Shown piece by piece: positions 10,401 through 19,301 of a DNA stretch of 50,676 bases. The stretch lies in NCBI GenBank assembly GCA_002863085.1, contig PKDT01000068.1, forward strand, positions 1 through 50,676, read 5' to 3'. A program made the position numbers and the translations under genes. The notes under the pieces were generated by a model. It did not search any database and was not told where the DNA came from. It saw nothing but the letters and a program-made list of their open reading frames with translations. Within the stretch, counting starts at the first letter, position 1; the number at the start of each line of letters is the position of its first letter. This stretch comes from Flavobacteriales bacterium. Its GTDB lineage: Bacteria > Bacteroidota > Bacteroidia > Flavobacteriales > TMED113.

Positions 10401-10754
10401 TTAGGAGACCTTTGTGACAATTGTGATTTCAATTCAAATGAAGATCAAATTGATATTGACAATGACGGAATTGGTGATATTTGTGATGATAGCATCTCGA
10501 TAACTGAAAATGAACCTATCGATTACAATATTTTTCCAAATCCTTTCTCCGATTTTACAATTGTTACATTTGATAATTCCTCCTCAAAAAGAACTAGTCT
10601 GAGAATCATTGAATTTACGGGTAGAGTTGTGTATTCTGAGTCTTTTGAAACTAACTATTTGAAAATCGAAAAAAACCGACTCTCTTCTGGACCATATATT
10701 ATTGAATTTAAACAAAACGAAAACGTTGAAAGAGACTTGATTATAATAAATTAA
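7461..10754 (+). CDS. Large secreted protein: thrombospondin type-3/EF-like Ca-binding repeats, Cys-containing GC-x-D...DGSC repeats, LamG/ConA-like domain, C-terminal T9SS type A sorting domain
   Basis: Signal peptide MKKTFIFFLIFSYTFS; repeats DxDxDGxxD (DDDGDGVLDVDE, DSDGDGIGNNCD, DNDGIGDICD); GCTDDTAFNFNEIANVDDGSC-type repeats; GKIDELRIWSRALSQKEI (LamG); C-terminus YNIFPNPFSDFTIVTFDN...GRVVYSE...LSSGPYIIEF = Por-type sorting domain. Confidence 0.9.
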   Translation: MKKTFIFFLIFSYTFSQNNGCPDISSCNFDNQVEFLLDFTEPSNTGNSMNIGVVSALENNLDINDTIGVFYIINDIYECAGLVQYNGSNTAINIFGDDPLTSAVDGPVDGENIYFFIKRNIGNQISVFQSFPQIVNAENFDEVIPSEYTPNFLAVFLQLNLGPNVYSCEYPVFGFNCDGSCSDSDLDGVCDLSEILGCTDQIFLEYNEYATEEDGSCLTLIVEGCTDDTAFNFNEIANVDDGSCVPFIFGCQDILACNFDSNSNSSNQDLCEYPPPGYFCDGSCIDDDGDEVCDIIDNCLEYFNPDQLDEDNDGVGNIDGYQISDCDPDDDGDGVLDVDEVEGCTNNNAVNFNQYATEENNSCNYYASVDFSTQNDGLFLDGLSFQNVKGVTISFNISTEEIENSSSEWSYLVDLGDISSSRYVVRWRNGVKGIQAFYEGNDFLINCSSPDNCYNYENTNAIYMIPPEGTILDFSSYDWYIDNNECQSLKNITVVFCSNSTKIYIDGTMVQQSSTNLYSQNPIFSLIDNSILNKIGASNDNLSGTSWNGKIDELRIWSRALSQKEINVRLFEDIDGDGLVNKIDDDIDGDGIYIGTNCVSSCNDDDDDDDNDGIDDLFDETPSGVLGFKNSTLNVSEEISSINSLGQLVGYWNFDSLNLRNKVNGSLAYFNSQSEIWFSNQNQCLTTTNNDYYPMTCFDSSNNDCDACTPAEGCMDPLADNYDATAEIDDGLCVYYGCMDDGNHQWSRIPGLPACNYNPMANVNQFSMQEFQNPCQYPEDIFGASYLDCNGQCLYDCDNDGACDWATIHCYDINYNLISPDCPEQSDLVSFDNCFPGPNTENYNIIDLVNNLSQLPQPDGIPDCISDFNYDLYSNPLQTDSDGDGIGNNCDNNSSGGDGNQIGCTDEDACNYDFWADILCEDCCEYCYLGDCDNYPSSYVSGPYDCLGYCDDFDGDSVCDLLDNCPSISNPAQINSDNDSLGDLCDNCDFNSNEDQIDIDNDGIGDICDDSISITENEPIDYNIFPNPFSDFTIVTFDNSSSKRTSLRIIEFTGRVVYSESFETNYLKIEKNRLSSGPYIIEFKQNENVERDLIIIN

Positions 10755-10756
10755 AT

Positions 10757-11326
10757 TTATTTTTTTATCCTTTCCAAATAACTGCCACTTGATGTGTCGA
10801 TCTTGACAACGTCCCCTTTATTTATGAATAGTGGTACTTTAATTTCAGCTCCAGTTTCAGTTGTTGCAGGTTTAAGTGCATTAGTTGCTGTATTACCTTT
10901 TTCACCTGGCTCAGTAGATTCAATAGCAAGATTTACATTTTGGGGCAAATTACAAGACATGGGTTCTTCATTTTCAGCATGAAACATAATTTCTACATTT
11001 TCACCTTCTTTGAGAAATTCGGGAGCATTTATCATTGATTTTTGTATACTTATCTGTTCATAATTTTTTTGGTTCATGAAATGATATGTATCTTCACCTT
11101 CTTTATATAGATATTGATAAGTGCGATTTTCAATTCTAACTACATCAATTTTAACACCTGCAGTAAAAGTGTTTTCAAGAATTCGTAATGTTTTGAGATT
11201 TCTCAATTTTGTACGGACAAAGGCTGGACCTTTACCTGGTTTTACGTGTTGAAAAGACTCAATTTTCCATAAATTACCATTATGATTTATACATAATCCG
11301 TTTTTAAAATCTGCTGTAGTTGCCAT
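10757..11326 (-). CDS. efp: Translation elongation factor P
   Basis: MATTADFKNGLCINHNGNLWKIESFQHVKPGKGPAFVRTKLRNL; 189 aa. Confidence 0.97.
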   Translation of the reverse strand: MATTADFKNGLCINHNGNLWKIESFQHVKPGKGPAFVRTKLRNLKTLRILENTFTAGVKIDVVRIENRTYQYLYKEGEDTYHFMNQKNYEQISIQKSMINAPEFLKEGENVEIMFHAENEEPMSCNLPQNVNLAIESTEPGEKGNTATNALKPATTETGAEIKVPLFINKGDVVKIDTSSGSYLERIKK

Positions 11327-11327
11327 G

Positions 11328-12101
11328 TTAGTAAAATCCTTTTATTATTCCATTTTTTGAATTATCAATGAATTTAATGATTTCTTCTTTTTCAACAGTG
11401 TTTTTAAAGTTTTTTTCAATGATTTTAAGTGAGTGAGACAAATTATTACCTTGTTGAAAAATAACCTTGTACATTAAACTAATTTCATTTATTTTTTCTC
11501 TGCTGTAATTTTTTCTTGAAAGCCCAATACTATTTACTCCTATAAAACTAAGAGGCTCTTTTGCAACTTTTATAAACGGTGGGACATTTTTTCTTACGAG
11601 TGATCCTCCAGACACCATACTAAATTTACCTATTTTGCTAAATTGTTGTATTGCAGATAAGCCACCGATAATTGCATTATCCTCAATTTCGACATGACCG
11701 GCAATTGCAACACCGTTGGCAATTATTACATTGTCTCTTATTTCGCAATCATGTGCGACATGAGAATATGCCATCAACAAACAATTTTTGCCGATTTTAG
11801 TTGTTTTACTGAATTTTGTTCCTCTGTTAACGGTTACACATTCCCTTAATGTGGTATTATCACCGATTATTGCAGTTGATAGTTCTCCTTCAAATTTTAA
11901 ATCTTGAGGAATTGCCGAAATGACAGCTCCTGGAAAAATTTTACAATTTGAACCGATTCTTGCTCCTGGAAAAATAGTTACATTAGAACCAATCCAACAA
12001 TTATCTCCAATTTCTACATCTTCGTGTATTGATGAAAAATTATCAATTTCTAAATTTTCTCCAATTTTAGCTTTACTGTTTATTGAAACTAATTTATTCA
12101 T
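11328..12101 (-). CDS. lpxA: Acyl-ACP--UDP-N-acetylglucosamine O-acyltransferase
   Basis: Hexapeptide repeats, RECVTVNRGT, LLMAYSHVAHDC, IANGVAIAGHVEIED. Confidence 0.97.
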   Translation of the reverse strand: MNKLVSINSKAKIGENLEIDNFSSIHEDVEIGDNCWIGSNVTIFPGARIGSNCKIFPGAVISAIPQDLKFEGELSTAIIGDNTTLRECVTVNRGTKFSKTTKIGKNCLLMAYSHVAHDCEIRDNVIIANGVAIAGHVEIEDNAIIGGLSAIQQFSKIGKFSMVSGGSLVRKNVPPFIKVAKEPLSFIGVNSIGLSRKNYSREKINEISLMYKVIFQQGNNLSHSLKIIEKNFKNTVEKEEIIKFIDNSKNGIIKGFY

Positions 12102-13455
12102 TTTTCTCTTTTACAATTTTAGCCATTAATTCAGCTTCGGTCACAACTTTATCGTCAACATACGCTTTTGCTTCCATATGACATATACCTCTTCTAATTG
12201 GAGAAAGTAGTTTTAATTTAAAAATTAAAGTACAGTCAGGTTCAACTTTTTGTTTAAATTTTACCTTGTCAATTTTCATAAAATACGTCAAGTAATTCTC
12301 GGGATCCTCAACACTATTTAAAGCTAAAATACCACCCGTTTGAGCCATTGCCTCAATTTGAAGAACACCAGGCATTACCGGTGCTCCTGGAAAATGACCT
12401 TTGAAATAATATTCATCACTTTTGACATATTTGAGCCCAGTAACGGACTCATTTGTAATTTCAATTATTTCATCAATAAATAAAAATGGTTCTCTGTGTG
12501 GGAGTATTTTTTTGATTTCATCAATTTTCATTATTGGTTTGATTTTTTTTGTTTTCATTTTATTGAAATTAAGTGAAATTAGTTTTTTTGTAAATATCGT
12601 ATTAATTTTGTGACCTGGTTTTGTAGCAACAATTTTCCCTCTTACTAAACATCCTGACAAAGCTAAATCTCCAATTAAGTCTAAAAGTTTATGTCGAGCT
12701 TGCTCATTTTTAAAATACAAATTTTTATTATTTAAAATGCCTTTATCAATAATTTTAACTTTTTCTGAAAGATGCATTTTAAGTTTTCCTAGGTCGTCAG
12801 CGTTTGTTTTTTCTTCAACAAATACAATTGAGTTATCAATATTTCCCCCTTTTATTAAATTCTTATTTAATAAATGTGATAATTCATGTAGAAAACAAAA
12901 TGTTCGTGATGGAGCAATTTCAGATTCGAAATCTTGAAGTTTTTTTAATCTTGCAACTTGTGGGTTCAACACTGATGATTCATAATCAATTTTAACAGTA
13001 ATATCTAAGTCAGAACAAGGAAAAAACTCGATTTTAGAATCACCATCCTCGACTTTAAAATAATTTGACCAACTTAATTCATTTTGTTGAGCGTTTTGAT
13101 TTCTAAGACCGGTTTGTTGTAATTTTTTAATGATGAGTTTTGCACTTCCATCGAGTATTGGAATTTCAGGACCATCAACTTCTATCAATAAATTCGTAAT
13201 AGATAATGCATAAATCGATGCCATAAGATGTTCGACTGTCTCAATTTTTACTTTCTTACATTGTAAAACTGTTCTTCTTTCAGTCGAAAAAACGTTATCT
13301 ATTGTTGCCGCTATTAAATTATTATCTTTTAAATCTACTCTTTTAAAAATAATACCAAAATCAGTATCAGCTGGAATTAATTTTACAGAAACTTTTTTCC
13401 CAGTGTGTAATCCAACGCCTTGAAATTCGGTTATATTTTTTATAGTTTTTTGCAA
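12094..13455 (-). CDS. lpxC-fabZ: Bifunctional UDP-3-O-acyl-N-acetylglucosamine deacetylase / 3-hydroxyacyl-ACP dehydratase (LpxC-FabZ fusion)
   Basis: LpxC: GVGLHTGKKV, VEHLMAS, ARHKLLDLIGDLAL, KPGHKIN. FabZ C-terminal: ILPHREPFLFIDEI...FKGHFPGAPVMPGVLQIEAMAQTGG. Confidence 0.97.
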   Translation of the reverse strand: MQKTIKNITEFQGVGLHTGKKVSVKLIPADTDFGIIFKRVDLKDNNLIAATIDNVFSTERRTVLQCKKVKIETVEHLMASIYALSITNLLIEVDGPEIPILDGSAKLIIKKLQQTGLRNQNAQQNELSWSNYFKVEDGDSKIEFFPCSDLDITVKIDYESSVLNPQVARLKKLQDFESEIAPSRTFCFLHELSHLLNKNLIKGGNIDNSIVFVEEKTNADDLGKLKMHLSEKVKIIDKGILNNKNLYFKNEQARHKLLDLIGDLALSGCLVRGKIVATKPGHKINTIFTKKLISLNFNKMKTKKIKPIMKIDEIKKILPHREPFLFIDEIIEITNESVTGLKYVKSDEYYFKGHFPGAPVMPGVLQIEAMAQTGGILALNSVEDPENYLTYFMKIDKVKFKQKVEPDCTLIFKLKLLSPIRRGICHMEAKAYVDDKVVTEAELMAKIVKEKNE

Positions 13456-13457
13456 AA

Positions 13458-14456
13458 TTATTTTTTGAGTTTTGATATAATTTTATTGATGTGGGGTAAT
13501 TTTTTGAAGTAAATATATGATTTTTGAAAATCTTTTATGTTGAATGCGAGTGGGCCCTGAACTGTATCTCCATCTTTAATATCCTTAATTACCCCGGATT
13601 TGCCTGCAATTCTGACATTATCTCCAATTGTAATATGGTCTGATATTGCAACTTGTCCGCCAATTAAACAATTCTTGCCAATTTTTGTTGAACCAGCGAT
13701 TCCAGTTTGAGCAGCTATGATTGTGGATGATCCGATTTCGGCATTATGTCCAATTTGGATTAAGTTATCAAGTTTAACACCATCATTTATTTTTGTGTCT
13801 CCAAATGTTCCTCTATCAATTGTTGTGTTAGATCCAATTTCAACATTATTCATTATTACAACCCTTCCTAGCTGAGGCATTTTTACAGGTTGGTCTTTTG
13901 TAGGTATAAATCCAAACCCTTCTGAACCAATTACAACCCCCGAATATATCTTACATGAGTTTCCAATAATTGTTTTCCTATGGATTGTTGAATTTGATTC
14001 AACTATGGTAGATTTTCCAATTTTACAATCTTCATCAATATAACAATTCGCATTTATTATACAATTATCAGAGATAATCGTGTGTTTTTTTACAACAACA
14101 TTGGCTCCGATGTAAACATTTTTACCAATTGAAGCAGTTTCGTCTACAATTGAGGATTTACATATAAAAGCTTTTGTAACTCTTTCGGATTTGAGAATAT
14201 TAATAATTTTTGCAAAATCCTTTGCTGGGTTTTTCGACTTAATAATTGTTCTGTTTGATTTTAAGTCAATTTGTGGTGTAATTATTACTGATGCTTCTGA
14301 TTTAGAGATAAATTTTTTATAACGCAGATCAGAAAGAAATGTTATGTCACCAATTTTCGAATTTTTAATATCAGAGAAGTTACTAACAATTACTTGAGGG
14401 TCTCCATGTAATTCCCCATTTATAAGCTCACATATTTCTTTCGCAGTTTTTTTCAT
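13458..14456 (-). CDS. lpxD: UDP-3-O-acylglucosamine N-acyltransferase
   Basis: N-terminal LpxD domain plus hexapeptide repeats; GSEGFGFIP, NVEIGSNTTIDRGTFGDT, IQIGHNAEIG. Confidence 0.97.
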   Translation of the reverse strand: MKKTAKEICELINGELHGDPQVIVSNFSDIKNSKIGDITFLSDLRYKKFISKSEASVIITPQIDLKSNRTIIKSKNPAKDFAKIINILKSERVTKAFICKSSIVDETASIGKNVYIGANVVVKKHTIISDNCIINANCYIDEDCKIGKSTIVESNSTIHRKTIIGNSCKIYSGVVIGSEGFGFIPTKDQPVKMPQLGRVVIMNNVEIGSNTTIDRGTFGDTKINDGVKLDNLIQIGHNAEIGSSTIIAAQTGIAGSTKIGKNCLIGGQVAISDHITIGDNVRIAGKSGVIKDIKDGDTVQGPLAFNIKDFQKSYIYFKKLPHINKIISKLKK

Positions 14457-14465
14457 TATGAATTT

Positions 14466-15701
14466 TTATTTCTTGAATTCAGGATGACAAATATAATACT
14501 TACTAATTTTTGAATTTCGCATGTCCATGTTTATTTCATCCTTTACATCAGAAAATTTAATAATTTTGTTATCGCTTTTTAGAAATTTAATTTCCTGTTC
14601 TAGGGTATTATACGTTAAGTTTTCAATTTCTATTGGAAATACTAAATAATCAACCTCATCATTCGAAAGTTTGTACTGTTCTTTTATTAGTTTTCGAATC
14701 ACAAGAAGTTCATTTTTTTTAATATTTTTTTCAACAGTTTTTATTTTTAGTAAATTTCTGTTAATGATGCAATTGGCTAATATTTTTAGTACTTTGTCAT
14801 CAGAGCTAGCCCAACATTTTAAGCAAGATATGATGTCTGTGTCATCAATTTTTGAAAAATGAGTTAATGCATCTCTCTTATTGAAAAATTTTTCATCAAT
14901 AACTTCTTTCTTATTCAAAAAAAATTCGAAATCGGGGGTGCAAAAAAGACCATAATTAATTCGAAAAAGCTTCTTGGCTCTTTTAAGTATCTGCATCAGA
15001 GTGTGTTCTGCCGATAAAACAGTCTTATGAAGATATACTTGCCAGTACATAAGTTTTCTTGCAATAACAAATTTTTCAACAGAGTAGAGGCCTTTATAGT
15101 CTACAACAAGTTCATTATTGAATACATTAAGCATACTAATTATTCTATCTGAGCTAATTATACCTTCATTTACACCAGAGTAGAAACTGTCCCTGTTGAG
15201 ATAATCCATTCTATCGACATCAATTTGACTGGAGACAAGCTGATTCAAAAATTTTTTTCTATATTTTTTAGTAAATATTTCAATAGCAGTTGATAATTTT
15301 TTATCAAAAATATCGTTCAACTTATACATGTACATTAGCGATATCTTTTCATGATTAAGATTATTTACAATTGAGTTCTCTAATGCATGTGAAAAAGGTC
15401 CATGGCCGACATCATGAAGTAAAATAGCAATCAAACTTGCTTCGTGTTCTTTTTTAGTAATTTCATGACCTTTAGATTTGAGTGTAATAATAGCTTTATC
15501 CATCAAATGCATTGCTCCTATAGCATGGTGAAATCTACTGTGATTTGCCCCAGGAAATACTAAAGAAGACAGACCTAGCTGGGACACTCTTCTGAGCCTT
15601 TGTATGAATGGATGTTCAATTAATTGCCAAATGAGAGGAAATCTAATAGAAATGAAGCCATAAATTGGGTCATTTATTATTTTATTTTTAGTAAGTGACA
15701 T
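14466..15701 (-). CDS. HD-domain phosphohydrolase (dNTPase-like)
   Basis: RFHHAIGAMHLMDKAI ... LLHDVGHGPFSHALE ... QIDVDRMDYLNRDS; 411 aa. Confidence 0.93.
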   Translation of the reverse strand: MSLTKNKIINDPIYGFISIRFPLIWQLIEHPFIQRLRRVSQLGLSSLVFPGANHSRFHHAIGAMHLMDKAIITLKSKGHEITKKEHEASLIAILLHDVGHGPFSHALENSIVNNLNHEKISLMYMYKLNDIFDKKLSTAIEIFTKKYRKKFLNQLVSSQIDVDRMDYLNRDSFYSGVNEGIISSDRIISMLNVFNNELVVDYKGLYSVEKFVIARKLMYWQVYLHKTVLSAEHTLMQILKRAKKLFRINYGLFCTPDFEFFLNKKEVIDEKFFNKRDALTHFSKIDDTDIISCLKCWASSDDKVLKILANCIINRNLLKIKTVEKNIKKNELLVIRKLIKEQYKLSNDEVDYLVFPIEIENLTYNTLEQEIKFLKSDNKIIKFSDVKDEINMDMRNSKISKYYICHPEFKK

Positions 15702-15748
15702 TTAATTAGTAATTATAATATAAATTTAAAAAACAAATAAATACAAAA

Positions 15749-17299
15749 ATGATTAATTATAGTATTCTGTGGGTTGATGATGAAATTGAATCATTAAAAT
15801 CCCACATATTGTTTCTCAAAGATAAAGGATTTTCTGTCAACACAGTATCAAATGGTTACGATGCAATTGACATTGTATCAAAAAATAACTTTGACTTAAT
15901 TTTTTTAGATGAAAATATGCCTGGGCTAAGCGGACTTGACACACTCACTAAGTTAAAAGAGATAACAGGCTGTCCCATGATAATGATCACTAAGAGTGAA
16001 CAAGAGCATATTATGGAGGATGCAATTGGTTCAAAAATTGCCGATTATTTAATTAAACCAGTTAATCCGAACCAAATCCTATTATCAATAAAAAAAAATC
16101 TCAATCAAAACGAATTTGTCACTAGTAAAACTAATTCAAACTATCAAAAACAGTTTATGTCAATCAGCTCTTCCATCGGTAACATAACAACTTTTAGTGA
16201 ATGGGTGGAGGTTTATAAAAAGATAATTTACTGGGAATTAGAGCTTGAGTCTATAGATGATAGCAATATGTTAGAAATATTATTAACTCAAAAAAAAGAA
16301 GCCAATAATTATTTTTTTAAGTTTATTAAAAAAAAATACAAAGATCTTTTAAATAATAGTTCTGATAACAGAATTATAATGTCACACGATTTAACAAATA
16401 AATTTGTTAAGCCTCTGATAATTAATGAAAAACCAACATTTTTCCTGCTTATTGATAATCTGAGACTAGACCAGTGGATGGTGATAAGTCCATTACTTAA
16501 AAATTATTTTCTAATTGATGACAATGTTTACTGTAGTATACTTCCCACATCAACGCAATACTCCAGAAATTCTATTTTTTCTTCATTGACCCCTTTAGAA
16601 ATAAGTAAAAAGTTTCCCCAGTATTGGTTGAACGATAACGATGAGGGGGGGAAAAATTTATTCGAAGAAAAATTATTAATTAATAATTTTAAAGGAATTT
16701 TAAATGAAAAAAATATTTCATTTCACAAAGTATTTAATAATTTACATGGACAAAAAATTATAGATAAATTCAATGAATTATTATCAAAAAAACTAAATGT
16801 CATTATTTACAATTTTGTAGATATTCTATCCCACGCTAAAACAGACGTAAAAATGATTAAAGAACTCACTGGTGACGAAAAGGCATATCGAGATTTAACT
16901 ATCACATGGTTTAAAAATTCCCCATTATTTGAGCTACTTAAAATATTATCCAATCATGATATAAATCTAATCATTACTTCTGATCATGGTACAATTAACG
17001 TTACCGAGTCAAGTAAGGTGATTGGAGAAAAATCAATTTCCTCAAATCTTAGATATAAGACAGGAAGAAAAATTAAGTTTGATAATAGAGACGTATTTCA
17101 TGTTAGCAATCCTGAATCAATAATGCTGCCTTCACAACAACTTAGTTCGTCCTACATTTTTGCAGCTCCTTATAAATATTTTGTATATCCAAATAATTAC
17201 AATCATTATGCACATCATTATATAAATACTTATCAGCATGGAGGTGTGTCACTTGATGAGATGATAATCCCAATTGCGACTTTAAAACCAAAGAAATAA
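15749..17299 (+). CDS. porX: PorX-type response regulator with C-terminal PglZ (alkaline-phosphatase superfamily) domain; T9SS regulator
   Basis: Receiver ILWVDDEIESLKSHILFL...LDENMPGLSGLDTL, then PglZ segment FLLIDNLRLDQW...YSRNSIFSSLTP...ITSDHGTINV; position between HD protein and tsaE as in other Bacteroidota. Confidence 0.93.
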   Translation: MINYSILWVDDEIESLKSHILFLKDKGFSVNTVSNGYDAIDIVSKNNFDLIFLDENMPGLSGLDTLTKLKEITGCPMIMITKSEQEHIMEDAIGSKIADYLIKPVNPNQILLSIKKNLNQNEFVTSKTNSNYQKQFMSISSSIGNITTFSEWVEVYKKIIYWELELESIDDSNMLEILLTQKKEANNYFFKFIKKKYKDLLNNSSDNRIIMSHDLTNKFVKPLIINEKPTFFLLIDNLRLDQWMVISPLLKNYFLIDDNVYCSILPTSTQYSRNSIFSSLTPLEISKKFPQYWLNDNDEGGKNLFEEKLLINNFKGILNEKNISFHKVFNNLHGQKIIDKFNELLSKKLNVIIYNFVDILSHAKTDVKMIKELTGDEKAYRDLTITWFKNSPLFELLKILSNHDINLIITSDHGTINVTESSKVIGEKSISSNLRYKTGRKIKFDNRDVFHVSNPESIMLPSQQLSSSYIFAAPYKYFVYPNNYNHYAHHYINTYQHGGVSLDEMIIPIATLKPKK

Positions 17300-17718
17300 T
17301 GAAGGATTTTGATATATCTAATTTTAAAAAATTATCATTAGTTTCTTCAGAATTGTTAAGATTACAAGATAATCGTATTTTTGCTATCGAAGGTGATTTA
17401 GGATCTGGAAAAACAACACTAGTTAAGCACATTTGTTTTCAACTCAGTGTTGTTGACTCTGTGTCAAGTCCTACATTTCCCATAGTCAACGAATACATAT
17501 GCTCTAACAAAATGAAATACTACCATTTTGATCTTTACAGAATTGATAATATAGATGAACTTTTTAGTTTAGGATTTGAGGATTACATTTCTTCTGGTTC
17601 ATATTGCTTTATTGAGTGGCCCAATATTGCACTACCATATTTGAATAATTTCTGTCATTTGAAATTAACAAATAGTGTCCAAGCCAGAAAATTAAGTATT
17701 ATAAATAAAATATTATGA
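17299..17718 (+). CDS. tsaE: tRNA threonylcarbamoyladenosine biosynthesis ATPase TsaE
   Basis: Walker A AIEGDLGSGKTTLVKHI, SPTFPIVNEY, YHFDLYRI; start overlaps porX stop (TAATG). Confidence 0.95.
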   Translation: MKDFDISNFKKLSLVSSELLRLQDNRIFAIEGDLGSGKTTLVKHICFQLSVVDSVSSPTFPIVNEYICSNKMKYYHFDLYRIDNIDELFSLGFEDYISSGSYCFIEWPNIALPYLNNFCHLKLTNSVQARKLSIINKIL

Positions 17719-18905
17719 AAAAAAGTTTTTTATCTTTTTCCGAAGCGGGTTTTACACTTCCACAAGATGAAGTAATCGAGCTCAAGTCTAATGCCAAAAA
17801 ACTTACTATCGGAATTCCAAAAGAAGTTTCTCTTCAAGAAAAAAGAATCGGATTAGTGCCAGATGCGGTAAATTTATTAACTCTTAATAATCACAAAGTA
17901 ATAGTTCAGAGTGGTGTGGGTGAAATAATTAATTTTTTGGACAGAGAGTATAGTGATGCTGGAGCAGAAATTGTAGAAAACCCTAAAGAGGTGTACGATG
18001 CTGATATAATATTAAAAGTTTCACCTCCAACTCAAGATGAAATTAGTTTTATGAAAAAAAATCAAACTTTGATTTCAGCATTACAACTTGAAATTCAAAG
18101 TCCAGAATTTTTCATGTCTTTAATGAAAAAAAACATAACAGCAATTGCATATGACTACATACAAGACGAAGATGGCATATTTCCAGTTGTCAGAGCAATG
18201 GGTGAGATTGCTGGAAATGCATCAGTACTAATTGCCTCAGAATGTTTAAGTAATTTAAATGATGGTAAGGGTCTTTTATTTGGAGGAGTCTCAGGAGTTG
18301 GCACAACAGACGTTGTTATTTTAGGTGCTGGCACTGTCGGTGAGTTTGCTGCTAGATCTGCATTGGGTCTTGGTGCTTCGGTTAGAATTTTTGATAATTC
18401 ATTATACAAATTAAGGAGAATTCAAGATAAATTAAATACTCGCGTATATACTAACATGATAAATCCTAAGGTGCTTGAAAAGTCAGTAAGAAGGGCTGAT
18501 GTTTTGATTGGTGCCATTAGATCAAAAACTGGTAGAACCCCCTGTGTTATAAATAAAGAGATGGTGAAACTAATGAAAACCGGTTCTGTAATTATTGATG
18601 TCAGTATCGATGGCGGCGGGTGCGTTGAAACGTCAGAGTTGACTTCACACAAATCCCCTACGTTTATCAAACATGGTGTAATTCATTATTGTGTCCCCAA
18701 TATTCCCTCAAGGGTTGCAAGAACAGCTTCATTTTCTTTGAGTAATATTTTTACTTCTCTTTTGTTGAACATTGGTGAATATGGTGGTGTGAATAAAATA
18801 ATTCACAATAACCCTAAAATTGGTCAAGGCGCTTATATTGTTAGTGGCAAGATCGTTAATAAAGGAATCTCAGAAATCTTCAACCTGCCCTATAAAAGTC
18901 TTTAA
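17715..18905 (+). CDS. ald: Alanine dehydrogenase
   Basis: GIPKEVSLQEKRIGLVPDAV, VVILGAGTVGEFAARSALGLGASVRIFD; start overlaps tsaE stop (ATGA). Confidence 0.93.
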   Translation: MKKSFLSFSEAGFTLPQDEVIELKSNAKKLTIGIPKEVSLQEKRIGLVPDAVNLLTLNNHKVIVQSGVGEIINFLDREYSDAGAEIVENPKEVYDADIILKVSPPTQDEISFMKKNQTLISALQLEIQSPEFFMSLMKKNITAIAYDYIQDEDGIFPVVRAMGEIAGNASVLIASECLSNLNDGKGLLFGGVSGVGTTDVVILGAGTVGEFAARSALGLGASVRIFDNSLYKLRRIQDKLNTRVYTNMINPKVLEKSVRRADVLIGAIRSKTGRTPCVINKEMVKLMKTGSVIIDVSIDGGGCVETSELTSHKSPTFIKHGVIHYCVPNIPSRVARTASFSLSNIFTSLLLNIGEYGGVNKIIHNNPKIGQGAYIVSGKIVNKGISEIFNLPYKSL

Positions 18906-18908
18906 AAT

Positions 18909-19301
18909 TTGAATTTCACGACAAGATTTTTTTACTTTTCTTTTGGTTTGGTATTAGGCTCTGTTATATTGTTATTTTCATTACAACTAAGAAAAGAACC
19001 AATAAAATTTAATTATCTACCTAGTTCAAGAGTGATAAGTCATATTTCAAATCACAATATTATATTCTCTGAAAATATTTCTTGTAAGGTTGATTGCATT
19101 TCTTTAGATGTCGAAAGTCTACGAACTTATATTTCTGAATCAAAAGTTAATTTTAAAAAAAGTGAGATTCATAAGGCACAAAGAAAAGTATATATTCTTA
19201 GCCACAAAGATTATCAGTTTAAATTTCAAGAATTTGGTGAATATTATGAATTATCTGAACTTGAAATAAAAAAAAATAAATGCATAAATTGTAATCAGTA
19301 A
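18909..19301 (+). CDS. Small membrane-anchored protein, possibly DUF4258 family
   Basis: N-terminal TM (FFYFSFGLVLGSVILLFSLQL) then SSRVISHISNHNIIFSENI...SKVNFKKSEIHKAQRKVYILS, similar to Flavobacteriia proteins near ald (recalled, not searched). Start as given is TTG. Confidence 0.55.
   Translation: MNFTTRFFYFSFGLVLGSVILLFSLQLRKEPIKFNYLPSSRVISHISNHNIIFSENISCKVDCISLDVESLRTYISESKVNFKKSEIHKAQRKVYILSHKDYQFKFQEFGEYYELSELEIKKNKCINCNQ

Noticed and set aside
17142-17432. 96-aa minus-strand ORF spanning the porX/tsaE junction
   Set aside because: Antisense to two well-supported genes; composition typical of a shadow ORF.
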